Position numbers and translations under genes: made by a program. A DNA stretch of 64,000 bases from NCBI RefSeq assembly GCF_900142365.1, contig NZ_FRAP01000011.1, positions 124,001-188,000 of the forward strand, given 5' to 3'. Under the pieces are notes generated by a model. That model did no database searches, was not told the DNA's origin, and saw only the letters and a program-made list of their open reading frames with translations. Within the stretch, counting starts at the first letter, position 1. The number at the start of each line of letters is the position of its first letter. Positions 36,729-45,219 of this stretch are shown piece by piece. Origin of the DNA: Pseudonocardia thermophila (GTDB taxonomy: Bacteria > Actinomycetota > Actinomycetes > Mycobacteriales > Pseudonocardiaceae).

Positions 36729-37742
36729 TCACCCCGGCAGCAAGCGGACCACCAGGTCCGTGAGGTCCACGGTCCGGTTCGCGTACCCCCACTCGTTGTC
36801 GTACCACCCGAACACCTTCACGCTCCGCCCCACCACCCGGGTGAGCCCCGTGTCGACCAGGCACGACGCCGTCTCACCGAGCACGTCGTGCGACACGACC
36901 GGCTCGTCGGTGCACCGCAGGATCCCCTTGAGGCTGCGCTCGGCCGCGGCCCGGAACGCGCTGTTGACCTGCGCGGCCGTGGCCGGTTCCCGCAGCCGCA
37001 CGGTGAGGTCCACCAGCGAGGCGTCGACGACCGGCACCCGCACCGCCACACCGTCGAGGCGGCCCGCCAGCTCCGGCAGGACGAGCCCCACGGCCCGGGC
37101 TGCCCCCGTGGTCGTCGGGATGACGTTGACCGCGGCCGACCGGGCGCGGCGCAGATCGTGGTGCGGGCCGTCGAGGAGGTTCTGGTCGGCCGTGTAGCTG
37201 TGCACGGTCGTGAGCAGCCCCTCCTCGATGCCGAACGCGTTGTCGAGGACCTGCGCCATGGGGGCCGCGCAGTTCGTGGTGCACGACGCGTTGGAGACGA
37301 CGTCGTGGCGCAGCGCGTCGTAGTCGGTCTCGTTGATCCCCATCACGACGGTCACGTCGACGTCCGCGCCCGGCGCGGTGAGGACGACCTTCCGCGCGCC
37401 CGCGGCGAGGTGCGCCGCGGCGGACTCGCGGGTGCGGAACCGGCCGGTCGCCTCGACGACGACGTCCACGCCCAGCTCCCGCCACGGCAGCGCGGCCGGG
37501 TCGGGCTCGCGCAGGACGCGGATCGGGTGGTCGTCGATCGCGAGGAAGTCACCGGCCAGCTCCACTCGCCTCGCCCACTGCCCGTAGGTGGAGTCGTGGC
37601 GCAGCAGGTGCGCCACCGTCGCGGGCTCCATCACGTCGTTGACCGCGACGACGTCGAACGACCGCTCGGGCCGGTCGGTCGCGATCCGCAGCACGTCGCG
37701 GCCGATCCGGCCCATCCCGTTGAGCCCCACACGTACCCGCAT
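36729..37742 (-). CDS. gap: Glyceraldehyde-3-phosphate dehydrogenase
   Basis: 337 residues. Rossmann start VRVGLNGMGRIGRDVLRI, catalytic Cys154 in NASCTTNC and His181 in TTVHSYTADQ; C-terminal VKVFGWYDNEWGYANR. Full length for the family. AVNDVMEP at the end of beta-2 suggests NAD specificity. ATG at 37742 (upstream in-frame Met rejected; extension is low complexity). It stands alone, without pgk or tpi, inside the stress island and has a DosR-like box at 37930-37943, so it is probably a hypoxia-specific isoenzyme. Confidence 0.93.
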   Translation of the reverse strand: MRVRVGLNGMGRIGRDVLRIATDRPERSFDVVAVNDVMEPATVAHLLRHDSTYGQWARRVELAGDFLAIDDHPIRVLREPDPAALPWRELGVDVVVEATGRFRTRESAAAHLAAGARKVVLTAPGADVDVTVVMGINETDYDALRHDVVSNASCTTNCAAPMAQVLDNAFGIEEGLLTTVHSYTADQNLLDGPHHDLRRARSAAVNVIPTTTGAARAVGLVLPELAGRLDGVAVRVPVVDASLVDLTVRLREPATAAQVNSAFRAAAERSLKGILRCTDEPVVSHDVLGETASCLVDTGLTRVVGRSVKVFGWYDNEWGYANRTVDLTDLVVRLLPG

Positions 37743-37929
37743 CGCTTCCGTTCCTTCCCCGGGGATCGCGCGCCCCGGCCTCACCCGCGATGCTCCGCCG
37801 CACCCGGCGACCCGAACCACGGCCGATGAGGCCCCGCTGCCGGGCCGGACGTCCCTCATCGGGTGCGCCGGATGCCCGGCGCGGGCCGGTCGACCCCGCT
37901 CGATCCCGCACCGACCGGCCGCCGACCCC

Positions 37930-37943
37930 GGGTCTTCGGTCCC
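37930..37943. promoter_or_regulatory. DosR-box-like repeat GGGTC-TTCG-GTCCC
   Basis: 14-base match in the divergent region between gap (start 37742, minus) and the small gene at 38017 (74 bases away). Confidence 0.5.
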
Positions 37944-38016
37944 TCGTGCACCGCGGCCGCATCCGGCAGCGTCGGACGCGGCGGTCCGCCCGGGCCGCCG
38001 GACGAGAGGAGCTCAC

Positions 38017-38250
38017 ATGGACACCGCACGAGTGCAGACCGACGGTGTGCTGGCCGTCCGCCCGGCGGCGGAGATCGTGGTGCAGAAGGTCCGCCGGCCC
38101 GCGAAGGTGCGGATCCTCGCCCTCGCCGTGCTGGTCGACGACGACCACGAGCCGATCGTGTCCGGCCGCCACCGGGTCGCGATCGACGGGGTGCTGCTCG
38201 GCTCGGCCGCGAACCCGGTCGTGCGCGGCACGTTCGTGGCGGACGGGTGA
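38017..38250 (+). CDS. Small hypothetical protein (77 aa)
   Basis: 77 residues, soluble, rich in short beta-like hydrophobic stretches (VRILALAVLVDDD, VAIDGVLLGS); no known motif. ATG at 38017 follows GAGAGGAG. Ten bases separate its stop from the CBS-BON start, so it is probably co-transcribed. Begins MDTARVQTDG, loosely like the 63-residue protein at 16534 (MDTTQRIAVSD), but I cannot establish homology. Confidence 0.65.
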   Translation: MDTARVQTDGVLAVRPAAEIVVQKVRRPAKVRILALAVLVDDDHEPIVSGRHRVAIDGVLLGSAANPVVRGTFVADG

Positions 38251-38260
38251 GGAGGCCGCC

Positions 38261-38950
38261 GTGCACCACGTCCTCGTCTCCGACGTCATGACCACCGACG
38301 TCGTCTCGGTGCGCCCGGACGACTCGTTCGCGCAGGTCGTGCGCGTCATGAACGGAACAGGGGTCCGCGCGGTGCCCGTGCTGTCCGAGCACGGGGCGCT
38401 GCTGGGCGTCGTCTCCGAGGCCGACCTGATGGCCACCGCCGCCCGGCCCGCCGGTGAGGAGCGCCCGTGGTGGCGGCCCCGGCACGTCCACCGCCGCCAC
38501 TCCGGCGCGAAGGCGGGCGCGGCGACCGCCGAACAGCTGATGAGCACCCACGTCGAGACCGTGCACCCGTGGACCCGGGTCGCCGCGGCCGCCCGCCGCA
38601 TGCGGGCCGGTGAGCTGCGCTGGATGCCCGTCACCGATGCAGAGGGCACCGTCGTGGGTGTGCTCAGCCGTTCCGACGTGCTCGGCGTCTTCCTCCGCGA
38701 CGACGAGGAGATCCGCGCCGAGATCGAGCGCGACGTGTTCGGCCGGGCCCTGTCCGCGGATCCCGAACGGGTCCGCGCCGAGGTCGATGACGGGGTGGTC
38801 ACGCTGCTCGGGGAGCTGCCGACCCGCTCGGACGTCGAGATCGCCCGGCACCTCGTCTCCGGCATGGACGGCGTCGTCGCGATCGTCGACCGGCTCCACT
38901 ACCAGGTCGACGACCGCGGAACGGACCTCCCCGTCGTGCCCTTCGCCTGA
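38261..38950 (+). CDS. CBS-CBS-BON protein
   Basis: 229 residues. CBS1 (about 5-60; [18 protein letters not shown]...[14 protein letters not shown]), linker [14 protein letters not shown]2 (about 87-145; [16 protein letters not shown]...[21 protein letters not shown]) and BON (about 150-215; [14 protein letters not shown]). Paralogue of 31775-32467. GTG at 38261 has GGAGG five bases upstream, right after the preceding stop. Confidence 0.88.
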   Translation: MHHVLVSDVMTTDVVSVRPDDSFAQVVRVMNGTGVRAVPVLSEHGALLGVVSEADLMATAARPAGEERPWWRPRHVHRRHSGAKAGAATAEQLMSTHVETVHPWTRVAAAARRMRAGELRWMPVTDAEGTVVGVLSRSDVLGVFLRDDEEIRAEIERDVFGRALSADPERVRAEVDDGVVTLLGELPTRSDVEIARHLVSGMDGVVAIVDRLHYQVDDRGTDLPVVPFA

Positions 38951-38956
38951 CGCGCA

Positions 38957-38970
38957 GGGCCGACCGGCTC
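38957..38970. promoter_or_regulatory. DosR-box-like repeat GGGCC-GACC-GGCTC
   Basis: 14-base match, 36 bases upstream of the alcohol dehydrogenase start at 39006, immediately after the CBS-BON stop. Confidence 0.45.
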
Positions 38971-39005
38971 TGGGCGGCGGCCGCCGCAGCGCCGACACTG
39001 GACGC

Positions 39006-40004
39006 ATGCGGGCATGGATCGTCGAGACGCCGGGGCCGATCGCGAGTGCTCCGCTGCGGGCGGTGGAGCGGCCACGACCGCGACCAGGACCGGGAGAGGT
39101 GCTGGTGCAGGTGCGGGCCTGCGGGGTCTGCCGCACCGACCTGCACCTCGCCGAAGGCGATCTCGCCCCGCGCCGCCCGGGCACCGTGCCGGGGCACGAG
39201 GTGGTGGGCGAGGTCGTGGAGCTCGGCTCGGGCACCGGCCGGTTCGCGCGCGGCGACCGGGTCGGCATCGCGTGGCTGCGCGGCACGTGCGGGCGCTGCC
39301 GGTGGTGCCGTGCCGGCAAGGAGAACCTCTGCCCGGACGCCGTCTTCACCGGTTGGGACGCCGACGGCGGCTACGCCGAGTACGCGGTCGTCCCCGAGGC
39401 GTTCGCCTACCGGCTCCCGGACGCGCTCGACGACGTCACCGCCGCGCCGCTGCTGTGCGCCGGCATCGTCGGGTACCGGGCGCTGAAGCGGGCCGGGCTC
39501 CCGCCGGGCGGCCGGCTGGGAATCTACGGGTACGGAGCATCGGCGCACATCGTCGCCCAGGTCGCCACCGCGCAGGGCGCCACCGTGCACGTGCTGACCC
39601 GCTCGGCCGAAGCGCAGGAGTTGGCGCTCGAGCTGGGCGCGGCCTCCGCCGGACCGGCCGACGCCCAGCCGCCCGAGCCGCTCGACGCGGCGGTGCTGTT
39701 CGCCCCCGCCGGCGAGCTGGTGCCGGTCGCGATGCGCGCGCTCGACCGCGGCGGGGTCCTGTCCGTCGCCGGGATCCACCTGAGCGATGTGCCGCGGCTG
39801 AACTACGCCGAGGAACTGTTCCTGGAGAAGGAGATCCGCAGCGTCACGGCGAACACGCGCGCCGACGGCGAGGAGTTCCTCCGGCTCGCGGCCGCGCTGG
39901 AGATCCGGCCGCACACCACCCCGCGGCCGCTGGCCGAGGCCGACGCGGTGCTGTCCGATCTGGCGGGCGACCGGGTCACCGGCGCCGCTGTGCTCGTGCC
40001 GTAG
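39006..40004 (+). CDS. Zinc-dependent alcohol dehydrogenase (MDR family)
   Basis: 332 residues. Catalytic-zinc ligands in GVCRTDLH and PGHEVVGE; structural zinc cluster [15 protein letters not shown] (four Cys); NAD(P)-binding [15 protein letters not shown], a GxGxxxH-type loop with Ala/Ser substitutions. Reduces aldehydes or oxidises alcohols with NAD(P)(H); under hypoxia it would re-oxidise NADH (inference). Resembles mycobacterial AdhA-type proteins. ATG at 39006 lacks a clear SD. Followed 150 bases later by PiT. Confidence 0.88.
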   Translation: MRAWIVETPGPIASAPLRAVERPRPRPGPGEVLVQVRACGVCRTDLHLAEGDLAPRRPGTVPGHEVVGEVVELGSGTGRFARGDRVGIAWLRGTCGRCRWCRAGKENLCPDAVFTGWDADGGYAEYAVVPEAFAYRLPDALDDVTAAPLLCAGIVGYRALKRAGLPPGGRLGIYGYGASAHIVAQVATAQGATVHVLTRSAEAQELALELGAASAGPADAQPPEPLDAAVLFAPAGELVPVAMRALDRGGVLSVAGIHLSDVPRLNYAEELFLEKEIRSVTANTRADGEEFLRLAAALEIRPHTTPRPLAEADAVLSDLAGDRVTGAAVLVP

Positions 40005-40040
40005 GCCCCGCCCGGCTGGTGGGGAGAGATCCGCTACACG

Positions 40041-40054
40041 GGGCCGGACAACCC
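40041..40054. promoter_or_regulatory. Weak DosR-box-like repeat GGGCC-GGAC-AACCC
   Basis: Second half-site deviates. 103 bases upstream of the PiT gene at 40157. Listed as a weak candidate. Confidence 0.25.
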
Positions 40055-40156
40055 TGGCGGCGCCGCTCGGCCGGGGAGCATGCTGGAGCCTCAGAGCTGC
40101 ACCGTCGCCGACCGGGCGCTCGGTACCGTACGTCGGCGGAGGAGCAGCGCTGTCGC

Positions 40157-41290
40157 ATGGACGTGTCCTTGATCGTCGTGCTGGTGATCGGCACGGCGCT
40201 CGCGTTCGACTTCACCAACGGCTTCCACGACACGGCCAACGCGATGGCCGCCTCGATCGCCACCGGCGCGCTTCGGCCCCGCACAGCCGTGACGAACTCG
40301 GCAGTGCTGAACCTGGCGGGCGCCTTCCTGTCGGTGGAGGTGGCCGCGACGATCTCCGGCGGCCTCGTCGACGACGCCGCCATCACCCCCGAGGTGGTCT
40401 TCGCCGGGCTCGTCGGGGCGATCGTGTGGAACCTCGTGACCTGGCTGGTCGGCATGCCGTCGAGCTCGTCGCACGCGCTGTTCGGCGGCCTGATCGGGGC
40501 CGCGTGGACGGCCGCCGGCGCCGGCGCCGTCCACCTCGGCGGCCTCGTGGGGAAGGTACTGCTCCCGGCCGCGATCTCGCCCCTGATCGCGGGCGGGCTG
40601 GCCTTCGCCGGCACGGCCGCCGTCTACCGCGCGTCCGGCAGGCGCAACGCCCGCCGCTACCGCGCCGGTCAAGTCCTCGCCGCGGCGCTGCTCTCGCTCG
40701 CCCACGGCACCAACGACGCGCAGAAGACGATGGGCGTGGTCACCCTCGCCCTGATCACCGCCGGCGTGCTCGCCCCCGGCTCGCCGCCGCCGTTCTGGGT
40801 GATCCTCGCGGCGGGCCTCGCCATCGCCGCCGGTACGTACTCCGGCGGGTGGCGGATCATCCACACCCTCGGCCGCCGGGTGTCCACCGTCGAGCCGCCG
40901 CAGGGGTTCGCGGCCGACACCACCAGCGCCACGGTCATCCTCACCTCGTCCTGGTTCGGGCTGCCGCTGTCGACCACGCAGGTGTGCAGCGGATCGATCG
41001 TCGGCGCCGCCGCTGGTCGGAAGTCGGCCGACGTGCAGTGGCGCATCGCCGGCCACATGGTCGTCGCCTGGTTCGTGACGCTGCCCGCGGCCGCGCTGGT
41101 CGGGGCCACCGCGGCGTGGTGCGCATCGGTCACCGGGCCGTGGGTCGTGGCCGCTGCCGGGGCGCTCGTCGTCGCCGGGATCATCGCCGCCTCCCGGCGC
41201 CGCCCGGTCACCGCGGAGACGGTCGCTCCGCAGCAGGTCCGGACCCTGCCGTCCCCACCGGACGAGCCGACCGACCGCATCGCCGCCTGA
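40157..41290 (+). CDS. pit: PiT-family inorganic phosphate transporter
   Basis: 377 residues, about ten membrane spans. Two inverted PiT signatures: DFTNGFHDTANAMA (about 15-28) and LSLAHGTNDAQKTMG, plus WLVGMPSSSSHALFGGL and FGLPLSTTQVCSGSIVG. Low-affinity symport of metal-phosphate with H+ or Na+. ATG at 40157; GGAGGAG is 13 bases upstream, a little far. Its presence next to a CYTH-CHAD protein in the same island could link phosphate or polyphosphate to dormancy. A 13-bp repeat carrying TGATCGAC follows the stop. Confidence 0.92.
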   Translation: MDVSLIVVLVIGTALAFDFTNGFHDTANAMAASIATGALRPRTAVTNSAVLNLAGAFLSVEVAATISGGLVDDAAITPEVVFAGLVGAIVWNLVTWLVGMPSSSSHALFGGLIGAAWTAAGAGAVHLGGLVGKVLLPAAISPLIAGGLAFAGTAAVYRASGRRNARRYRAGQVLAAALLSLAHGTNDAQKTMGVVTLALITAGVLAPGSPPPFWVILAAGLAIAAGTYSGGWRIIHTLGRRVSTVEPPQGFAADTTSATVILTSSWFGLPLSTTQVCSGSIVGAAAGRKSADVQWRIAGHMVVAWFVTLPAAALVGATAAWCASVTGPWVVAAAGALVVAGIIAASRRRPVTAETVAPQQVRTLPSPPDEPTDRIAA

Positions 41291-41321
41291 TCCCGCCGCC
41301 CCTCCCGCTGACCGACCCTGC

Positions 41322-41355
41322 TGATCGACTCCGCTGATCGACTCCGCTGATCGAC
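41322..41355. repeat. 13-bp tandem repeat downstream of pit
   Basis: TGATCGACTCCGC at 41322 and 41335, then a partial copy at 41348; each unit begins TGA. Starts 32 bases after the stop codon. Confidence 0.75.
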
Positions 41356-41381
41356 ATGGGTCGCTGGTCAGGGCCCAGCAC

Positions 41382-41395
41382 GGGACGAAGGTCCC
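41382..41395. promoter_or_regulatory. DosR-box-like repeat GGGAC-GAAG-GTCCC
   Basis: Perfect 5+5 inverted repeat and the closest match to the GGGAC-N4-GTCCC core; 77 bases upstream of the STAS gene at 41472. Confidence 0.6.
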
Positions 41396-41471
41396 TGTCG
41401 GGCGGGTCGATCGCCGGGCAGTCTCGAGATCACAACTCGACGACTTCCTCGGCAGGGGACAGGAGGAGCGG

Positions 41472-41963
41472 ATGACCGCGCGTCCGTTGCAGATCGCCGT
41501 CGATCCGACGGTGGCGGGCGTGGCAGGGGTACGGGTCGGGGGCGACCTCACGGCGGAATCGGGGCTGCGGCTGCTCCGACTGCTCGACGACCTGCTCGGC
41601 CGGGCCGCCCGGCGGGGCGACGTGTCGTTGCTGCGGATCGACCTGGGCAACGTCCGCACCTTCGAACCGGCGGGCGTGCGGCTGCTGCGGCACGCCCGGG
41701 CGAGCGCGGCCCGCGCGGGCGTCGTGCTGTCCGTGACCGGGATCGGCGGATACCGCCCGACCCTGCCGCAGCCGGTCGCCGCGCTGCTGGACGAGCTGGC
41801 GACCGCGGAGGAGCGGTCGGCCGAGCGGACCGGGTCGGCAGCGGTCCTCGCCGGGGACATCTCCAGGGAGATCTCCAGAGGCATCACCGCAGACATCACC
41901 GGGGACGTGGCCGGCGGCATCTCCGCGGGAGACGACGTCGGGAGGTTCGCCGCCGCGCGCTGA
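41472..41963 (+). CDS. STAS-domain protein (anti-sigma-factor-antagonist-like)
   Basis: 163 residues. STAS fold (about 5-110): GVRVGGDLTAESGLRLLRLLDD, LRIDLGNVRTFEPAGVRLL, then a second helix. The usual phospho-Ser of anti-anti-sigma factors is not obvious: the DxSG position reads VRTFEPAG, with Thr/Glu instead. The tail (about 125-163) is a Gly/Asp/Ile-rich near-repeat (GDISREISRGITADITGDV). ATG at 41472 with AGGAGGAG. Convergent with the ATPase gene, five bases apart. Confidence 0.78.
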   Translation: MTARPLQIAVDPTVAGVAGVRVGGDLTAESGLRLLRLLDDLLGRAARRGDVSLLRIDLGNVRTFEPAGVRLLRHARASAARAGVVLSVTGIGGYRPTLPQPVAALLDELATAEERSAERTGSAAVLAGDISREISRGITADITGDVAGGISAGDDVGRFAAAR

Positions 41964-41968
41964 CCCCG

Positions 41969-44482
41969 TCAGCGCGCTCGCCGCACCGCCAGCACGCCCA
42001 GCGCGGCGACGGCGGGCACCGCCGCGACCCCCAGCGAGATCATCAGCTCACGCACGCCGAGCGGCTCCGTCCCGAGCAGGTCCGCGAGGCCCGGCAGCCA
42101 GACGGCGGCGGCCAGCCCAGCCAGGCTCACCGCGACCGCGGCGTACAGCGGCCGGTTCGCCGACACCGGCACCCGCCAGGCCGGGCGGACGTCCGAGCGG
42201 GTGGCCAGGGCGATGCCCAGCTGGGAGACCGCGAGGGTCACGAACACCATCGTCTGCCAGGGCAGCCCGGCGGCGCGGGCCCACACGGCGAGCGCGAGGC
42301 AGCACACCGCGACGATCCCGCCGAGCACCGCGATCTGGCGCACGAGCCGACCGTCCAGCACACCGGTGGCCGGGTCGCGCGGCGGGCGGCGCAGCACGTC
42401 CGGCTCGGCCCCCTCCGACCCGATCGCCACGCCCGGCAGCCCGTGCGTCACCAGGTTGACCCAGAGGATCTGGCCGGGCAGCAGCGGCAGCGCGAACCCG
42501 AGCAGCGGGCCCACCAGCATCAGCAGCAGCTCCGCGAGCCCGCCCGCGACCGCGTAGCGGACGAACCGGCGGATGTTGTCGAAGACCCGCCTGCCCTCCT
42601 CGACGGCCGCGACCATCGTCAGCAGGCTGTCGTCGGTCAGCACGACGTCGGCGGCGGACTTCGCGACCTCGGTGCCGCGCCGGCCCATCGCCACCCCGAT
42701 GTCGGCGGCGCGCAGCGCGGGTGCGTCGTTGACGCCGTCCCCGGTCATCGCGACGACCTCGCCCGCGCCCTGCCAGGCCCGCACGATGTCGAGCTTGCCG
42801 CCGGGATCGGTGCGGGCGTAGACGGTGCGCAGCCCGCGCTCGGTGTCGGGCGCGAGCCGCGCCTCGATGCCCACCTCGCGGGCCACGGCAGCAGCGGTGC
42901 CGGGATGGTCCCCGGTGATCATGATCGGGCGGATGCCGGCGTCGCGGATCGCGGCGATCGTCGCGGGCGCGTCCGGGCGGGCCGGATCGGTCAGCCCGAC
43001 GAGGCCGAGCAGCTGCAGCGCCCCGGGCTGGCCCGCCGCGACGGCGAGGACCCGCCTGCCCCCCTCGGCCCAGGCGGCCACCACGTCCGCGCCAGCGCGG
43101 GCGGGATCGATCTGCGCCAGCACCTCCGGCGCGCCCTTCACGACCTCGTACGGCTGTCCGTCCGGGCCGCGGTGGCGGGTCGTCATGCTGCGGCGGACGG
43201 CGTCGAACGGGACGACGTCGGTGCGCGGCCAGTCGCGCCGCACCTGCTCCACGTCGATGCCCGCACGTTCGGCGGCGGTGAGGATCGCGCCCTCGGTTCC
43301 GGTCGTGCCCGGGGCGGCGTCCGAGCACAGCGCGACGGCGCGCAGCACCGCGCGCACCCCCTCCGGGGCCTGCGCCGGCCCGGAGTCCGGGAACTCCCAC
43401 TCGCCGCCGTCCGGCGTCCACACCGCGGTGCAGGCGATCCGGCCGGTCGTGAGGGTGCCGGTCTTGTCGACCGCGAGCACGGTGACCGACCCGAGCGCCT
43501 CCGCGGCGGGCAGCGACCGCACGATCGCACCCCGCGCGGCCATCCGCCGGGCCGCGCCGGCCAGCGCCAGCGCCACCACGGCGGGCAGCGCCTCCGGGAT
43601 CGCCGCGACCGCGAGGCTCACCCCGGCCACGGTCATGAGCCGCCAGTCGCTGCCCTGCACCAGCCCGATCGCCACGACCAGCGCGCAGGCGGCGACGACC
43701 GCGGCGGCGAGCCTGCGGCCCAGCACCGCGAGCCGTCGCTGCAGCGGTGTCGGGGGAGCACCCTGGTCGTGCAGCAGGGACGCGATCCCACCCATGCAGG
43801 TCCGGGTGCCGGTGGCGACCACGACCGCTGTCCCGGAGCCGTGGGTGACGAGGGTGCCGGCGTGCACCATCGACGTCCGGTCGCCGACCGCCACCTCCTC
43901 GTCCGGGGAGCCGGTGGGGGCGGTGTCCCGGTCGGACGGCTGCGACTCGCCGGTCAGGATCGCTTCGTCCACCTGCAGCGCGAACGCTTCGATCAGCCGC
44001 GCGTCCGCCCCGACGACGTCGCCCTCGGCGAGCACGAGCACGTCACCCGGCACCAGGTCAGTGGTCGGGACGCGCTGCTGGTGGCCGTCGCGCAGCACCC
44101 GGACGGCCGGCGCGGAGGCCGCGCGCAGCGCGGCGATCGCACCGATGGCCCGTCGCTCCTGCGCGACCCCGACCACGGTGTTGACCAGCACGACCAGCAG
44201 GATCACCGCGCAGTCGGACAGATCGCCGGTCGCGGCGGTGAGCACGGCGGCGGCGAGCAGGACGAGCACGAAGGTGTCGCGCAGCTGGGCGCCGATCGAG
44301 CCGGCGAGCGACCGCGTCCGCTCCGCCGGCAGGTCGTTGGGGCCCGCGGCGGCGCGGCGGCGGAGCACCTCGTCGGCGGACAGGCCCACCTGCGGATCGA
44401 CGCCCAGCTCGTCCGCGACCTCGGCCGCCGACCGGGCCCACGGTGCCCGCGTCACGGTGTGGCCCGTGGTCTCGACGCTCAC
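41969..44482 (-). CDS. ctpF: P-type cation-transporting ATPase (CtpF/P2A-like)
   Basis: 837 residues, ten-span P2-type ATPase. TGES (178-181), PEALP in M4 (296-300; Ca-pumps have PEGLP), phosphorylated Asp339 in DKTGTLT, KGAPEVL nucleotide site, TGDGVNDAPAL hinge and C-terminal six-span domain. M. tuberculosis CtpF (Rv1997) is a DosR-regulon Ca2+-type pump of similar size. Start taken as GTG at 44482, which overlaps a 17-codon upstream ORF (44479-44532) carrying a good ribosome site. Two box-like repeats lie at 44597 and 44618. Substrate (Ca2+, Mn2+ or other) is not proven. Confidence 0.9.
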   Translation of the reverse strand: MSVETTGHTVTRAPWARSAAEVADELGVDPQVGLSADEVLRRRAAAGPNDLPAERTRSLAGSIGAQLRDTFVLVLLAAAVLTAATGDLSDCAVILLVVLVNTVVGVAQERRAIGAIAALRAASAPAVRVLRDGHQQRVPTTDLVPGDVLVLAEGDVVGADARLIEAFALQVDEAILTGESQPSDRDTAPTGSPDEEVAVGDRTSMVHAGTLVTHGSGTAVVVATGTRTCMGGIASLLHDQGAPPTPLQRRLAVLGRRLAAAVVAACALVVAIGLVQGSDWRLMTVAGVSLAVAAIPEALPAVVALALAGAARRMAARGAIVRSLPAAEALGSVTVLAVDKTGTLTTGRIACTAVWTPDGGEWEFPDSGPAQAPEGVRAVLRAVALCSDAAPGTTGTEGAILTAAERAGIDVEQVRRDWPRTDVVPFDAVRRSMTTRHRGPDGQPYEVVKGAPEVLAQIDPARAGADVVAAWAEGGRRVLAVAAGQPGALQLLGLVGLTDPARPDAPATIAAIRDAGIRPIMITGDHPGTAAAVAREVGIEARLAPDTERGLRTVYARTDPGGKLDIVRAWQGAGEVVAMTGDGVNDAPALRAADIGVAMGRRGTEVAKSAADVVLTDDSLLTMVAAVEEGRRVFDNIRRFVRYAVAGGLAELLLMLVGPLLGFALPLLPGQILWVNLVTHGLPGVAIGSEGAEPDVLRRPPRDPATGVLDGRLVRQIAVLGGIVAVCCLALAVWARAAGLPWQTMVFVTLAVSQLGIALATRSDVRPAWRVPVSANRPLYAAVAVSLAGLAAAVWLPGLADLLGTEPLGVRELMISLGVAAVPAVAALGVLAVRRAR

Positions 44483-44532
44483 CGGTCCGGCCGGCCGTCG
44501 ACGTCGTCAGCCCGGCGCGTCCCGCCGTCCAT
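44479..44532 (-). CDS. 17-codon upstream ORF coupled to ctpF
   Basis: ATG at 44532 has a strong GAGGAGG five bases upstream; encodes MDGGTRRADDVDGRPDR; its TGA overlaps the GTG start of ctpF (GTGA). The ATPase start itself has no good SD, so this leader may deliver ribosomes to it. Alternatively it marks only a translation-coupling device with no product function. Confidence 0.45.
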   Translation of the reverse strand: MDGGTRRADDVDGRPDR

Positions 44533-44596
44533 CGAAACCTCCTCGATCGCGCATGTCGCGCCACCCAGTCTTCTGCCGCGGCCACCGGATCCGTCA

Positions 44597-44610
44597 GGGC
44601 CCTTCGACCG
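44597..44610. promoter_or_regulatory. DosR-box-like repeat GGGCC-CTTC-GACCG
   Basis: 14-base imperfect match in the divergent region between ctpF (minus) and the DUF3040 gene (plus). Confidence 0.4.
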
Positions 44611-44617
44611 GCGCCCC

Positions 44618-44631
44618 TGGTCCGAGGTCCC
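44618..44631. promoter_or_regulatory. DosR-box-like repeat TGGTC-CGAG-GTCCC
   Basis: Second site eight bases from the one at 44597-44610; paired sites with such spacing occur at mycobacterial DosR promoters. Confidence 0.4.
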
Positions 44632-44710
44632 GCGGCGGCCGGGCACCTCGTGGGTGGCCGGGCCGCACGACGTCGCGGCATGGTGGAGAATGGGTCGAAG
44701 GGAGCCGGAG

Positions 44711-45016
44711 ATGTTGAGCGAGCACGATCGCAAGGTCCTCGACGAGATCGAGCAGGAGCTCGTGCGGTCCAGCCCCTGGCTGGTGCGGAAGCTGCGCCGG
44801 GGCCCCAAGAGCCTGCTGCCGCTCCTCTACGACGCGGCGGCCGTGCTGTCCGGCCTGACGGCGCTGCTGTGCCTGCTGGTGATCAAGCAGGGCACGGCGG
44901 GCGCGGCGCTGCTCGCCGGGATCCTGATGGTCGTCATCCTGGCCGCGCGCCACCACCAGTTCCCGCGCCGGTCAAAGAACGGGTCCACCGACGGATCGGG
45001 CCTGGCCCGCACCTGA
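44711..45016 (+). CDS. DUF3040 small membrane protein
   Basis: 101 residues. N-terminal cytoplasmic MLSEHDRKVLDEIEQELVR, the DUF3040 signature, then two membrane spans (about 42-59 and 63-80) and a polar tail. Function unknown. ATG at 44711 follows GGAG. Followed by four exact 17-bp repeats. Confidence 0.82.
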   Translation: MLSEHDRKVLDEIEQELVRSSPWLVRKLRRGPKSLLPLLYDAAAVLSGLTALLCLLVIKQGTAGAALLAGILMVVILAARHHQFPRRSKNGSTDGSGLART

Positions 45017-45030
45017 CACCGCGTCCACCG

Positions 45031-45098
45031 CAACTCCGCGCCGATCACAACTCCGCGCCGATCACAACTCCGCGCCGATCACAACTCCGCGCCGATCA
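45031..45098. repeat. Four exact 17-bp tandem repeats
   Basis: CAACTCCGCGCCGATCA at 45031, 45048, 45065 and 45082, all identical. Starts 14 bases after the DUF3040 stop. Perfect conservation suggests recent expansion. Confidence 0.95.
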
Positions 45099-45120
45099 CC
45101 CTCGCGCTCACCGCAACCAC

Positions 45121-45134
45121 GGGCCGTTCGTCCC
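45121..45134. promoter_or_regulatory. DosR-box-like repeat GGGCC-GTTC-GTCCC
   Basis: 14-base match, 86 bases upstream of the USP gene at 45220. Confidence 0.5.
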
Positions 45135-45219
45135 CGCCCGCACCGACCGAGTCCCCTGGGCGCCACCGGGTGCGCGTGGTGCGCTGGACCGCAGCGCACG
45201 CACCACCGGAGGCGTCATC

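Noticed and set aside
45031-45098. Possible CRISPR array
   Set aside because: Repeats are contiguous with no spacers; a simple tandem repeat. The same holds for the arrays at 53534 and 58571.
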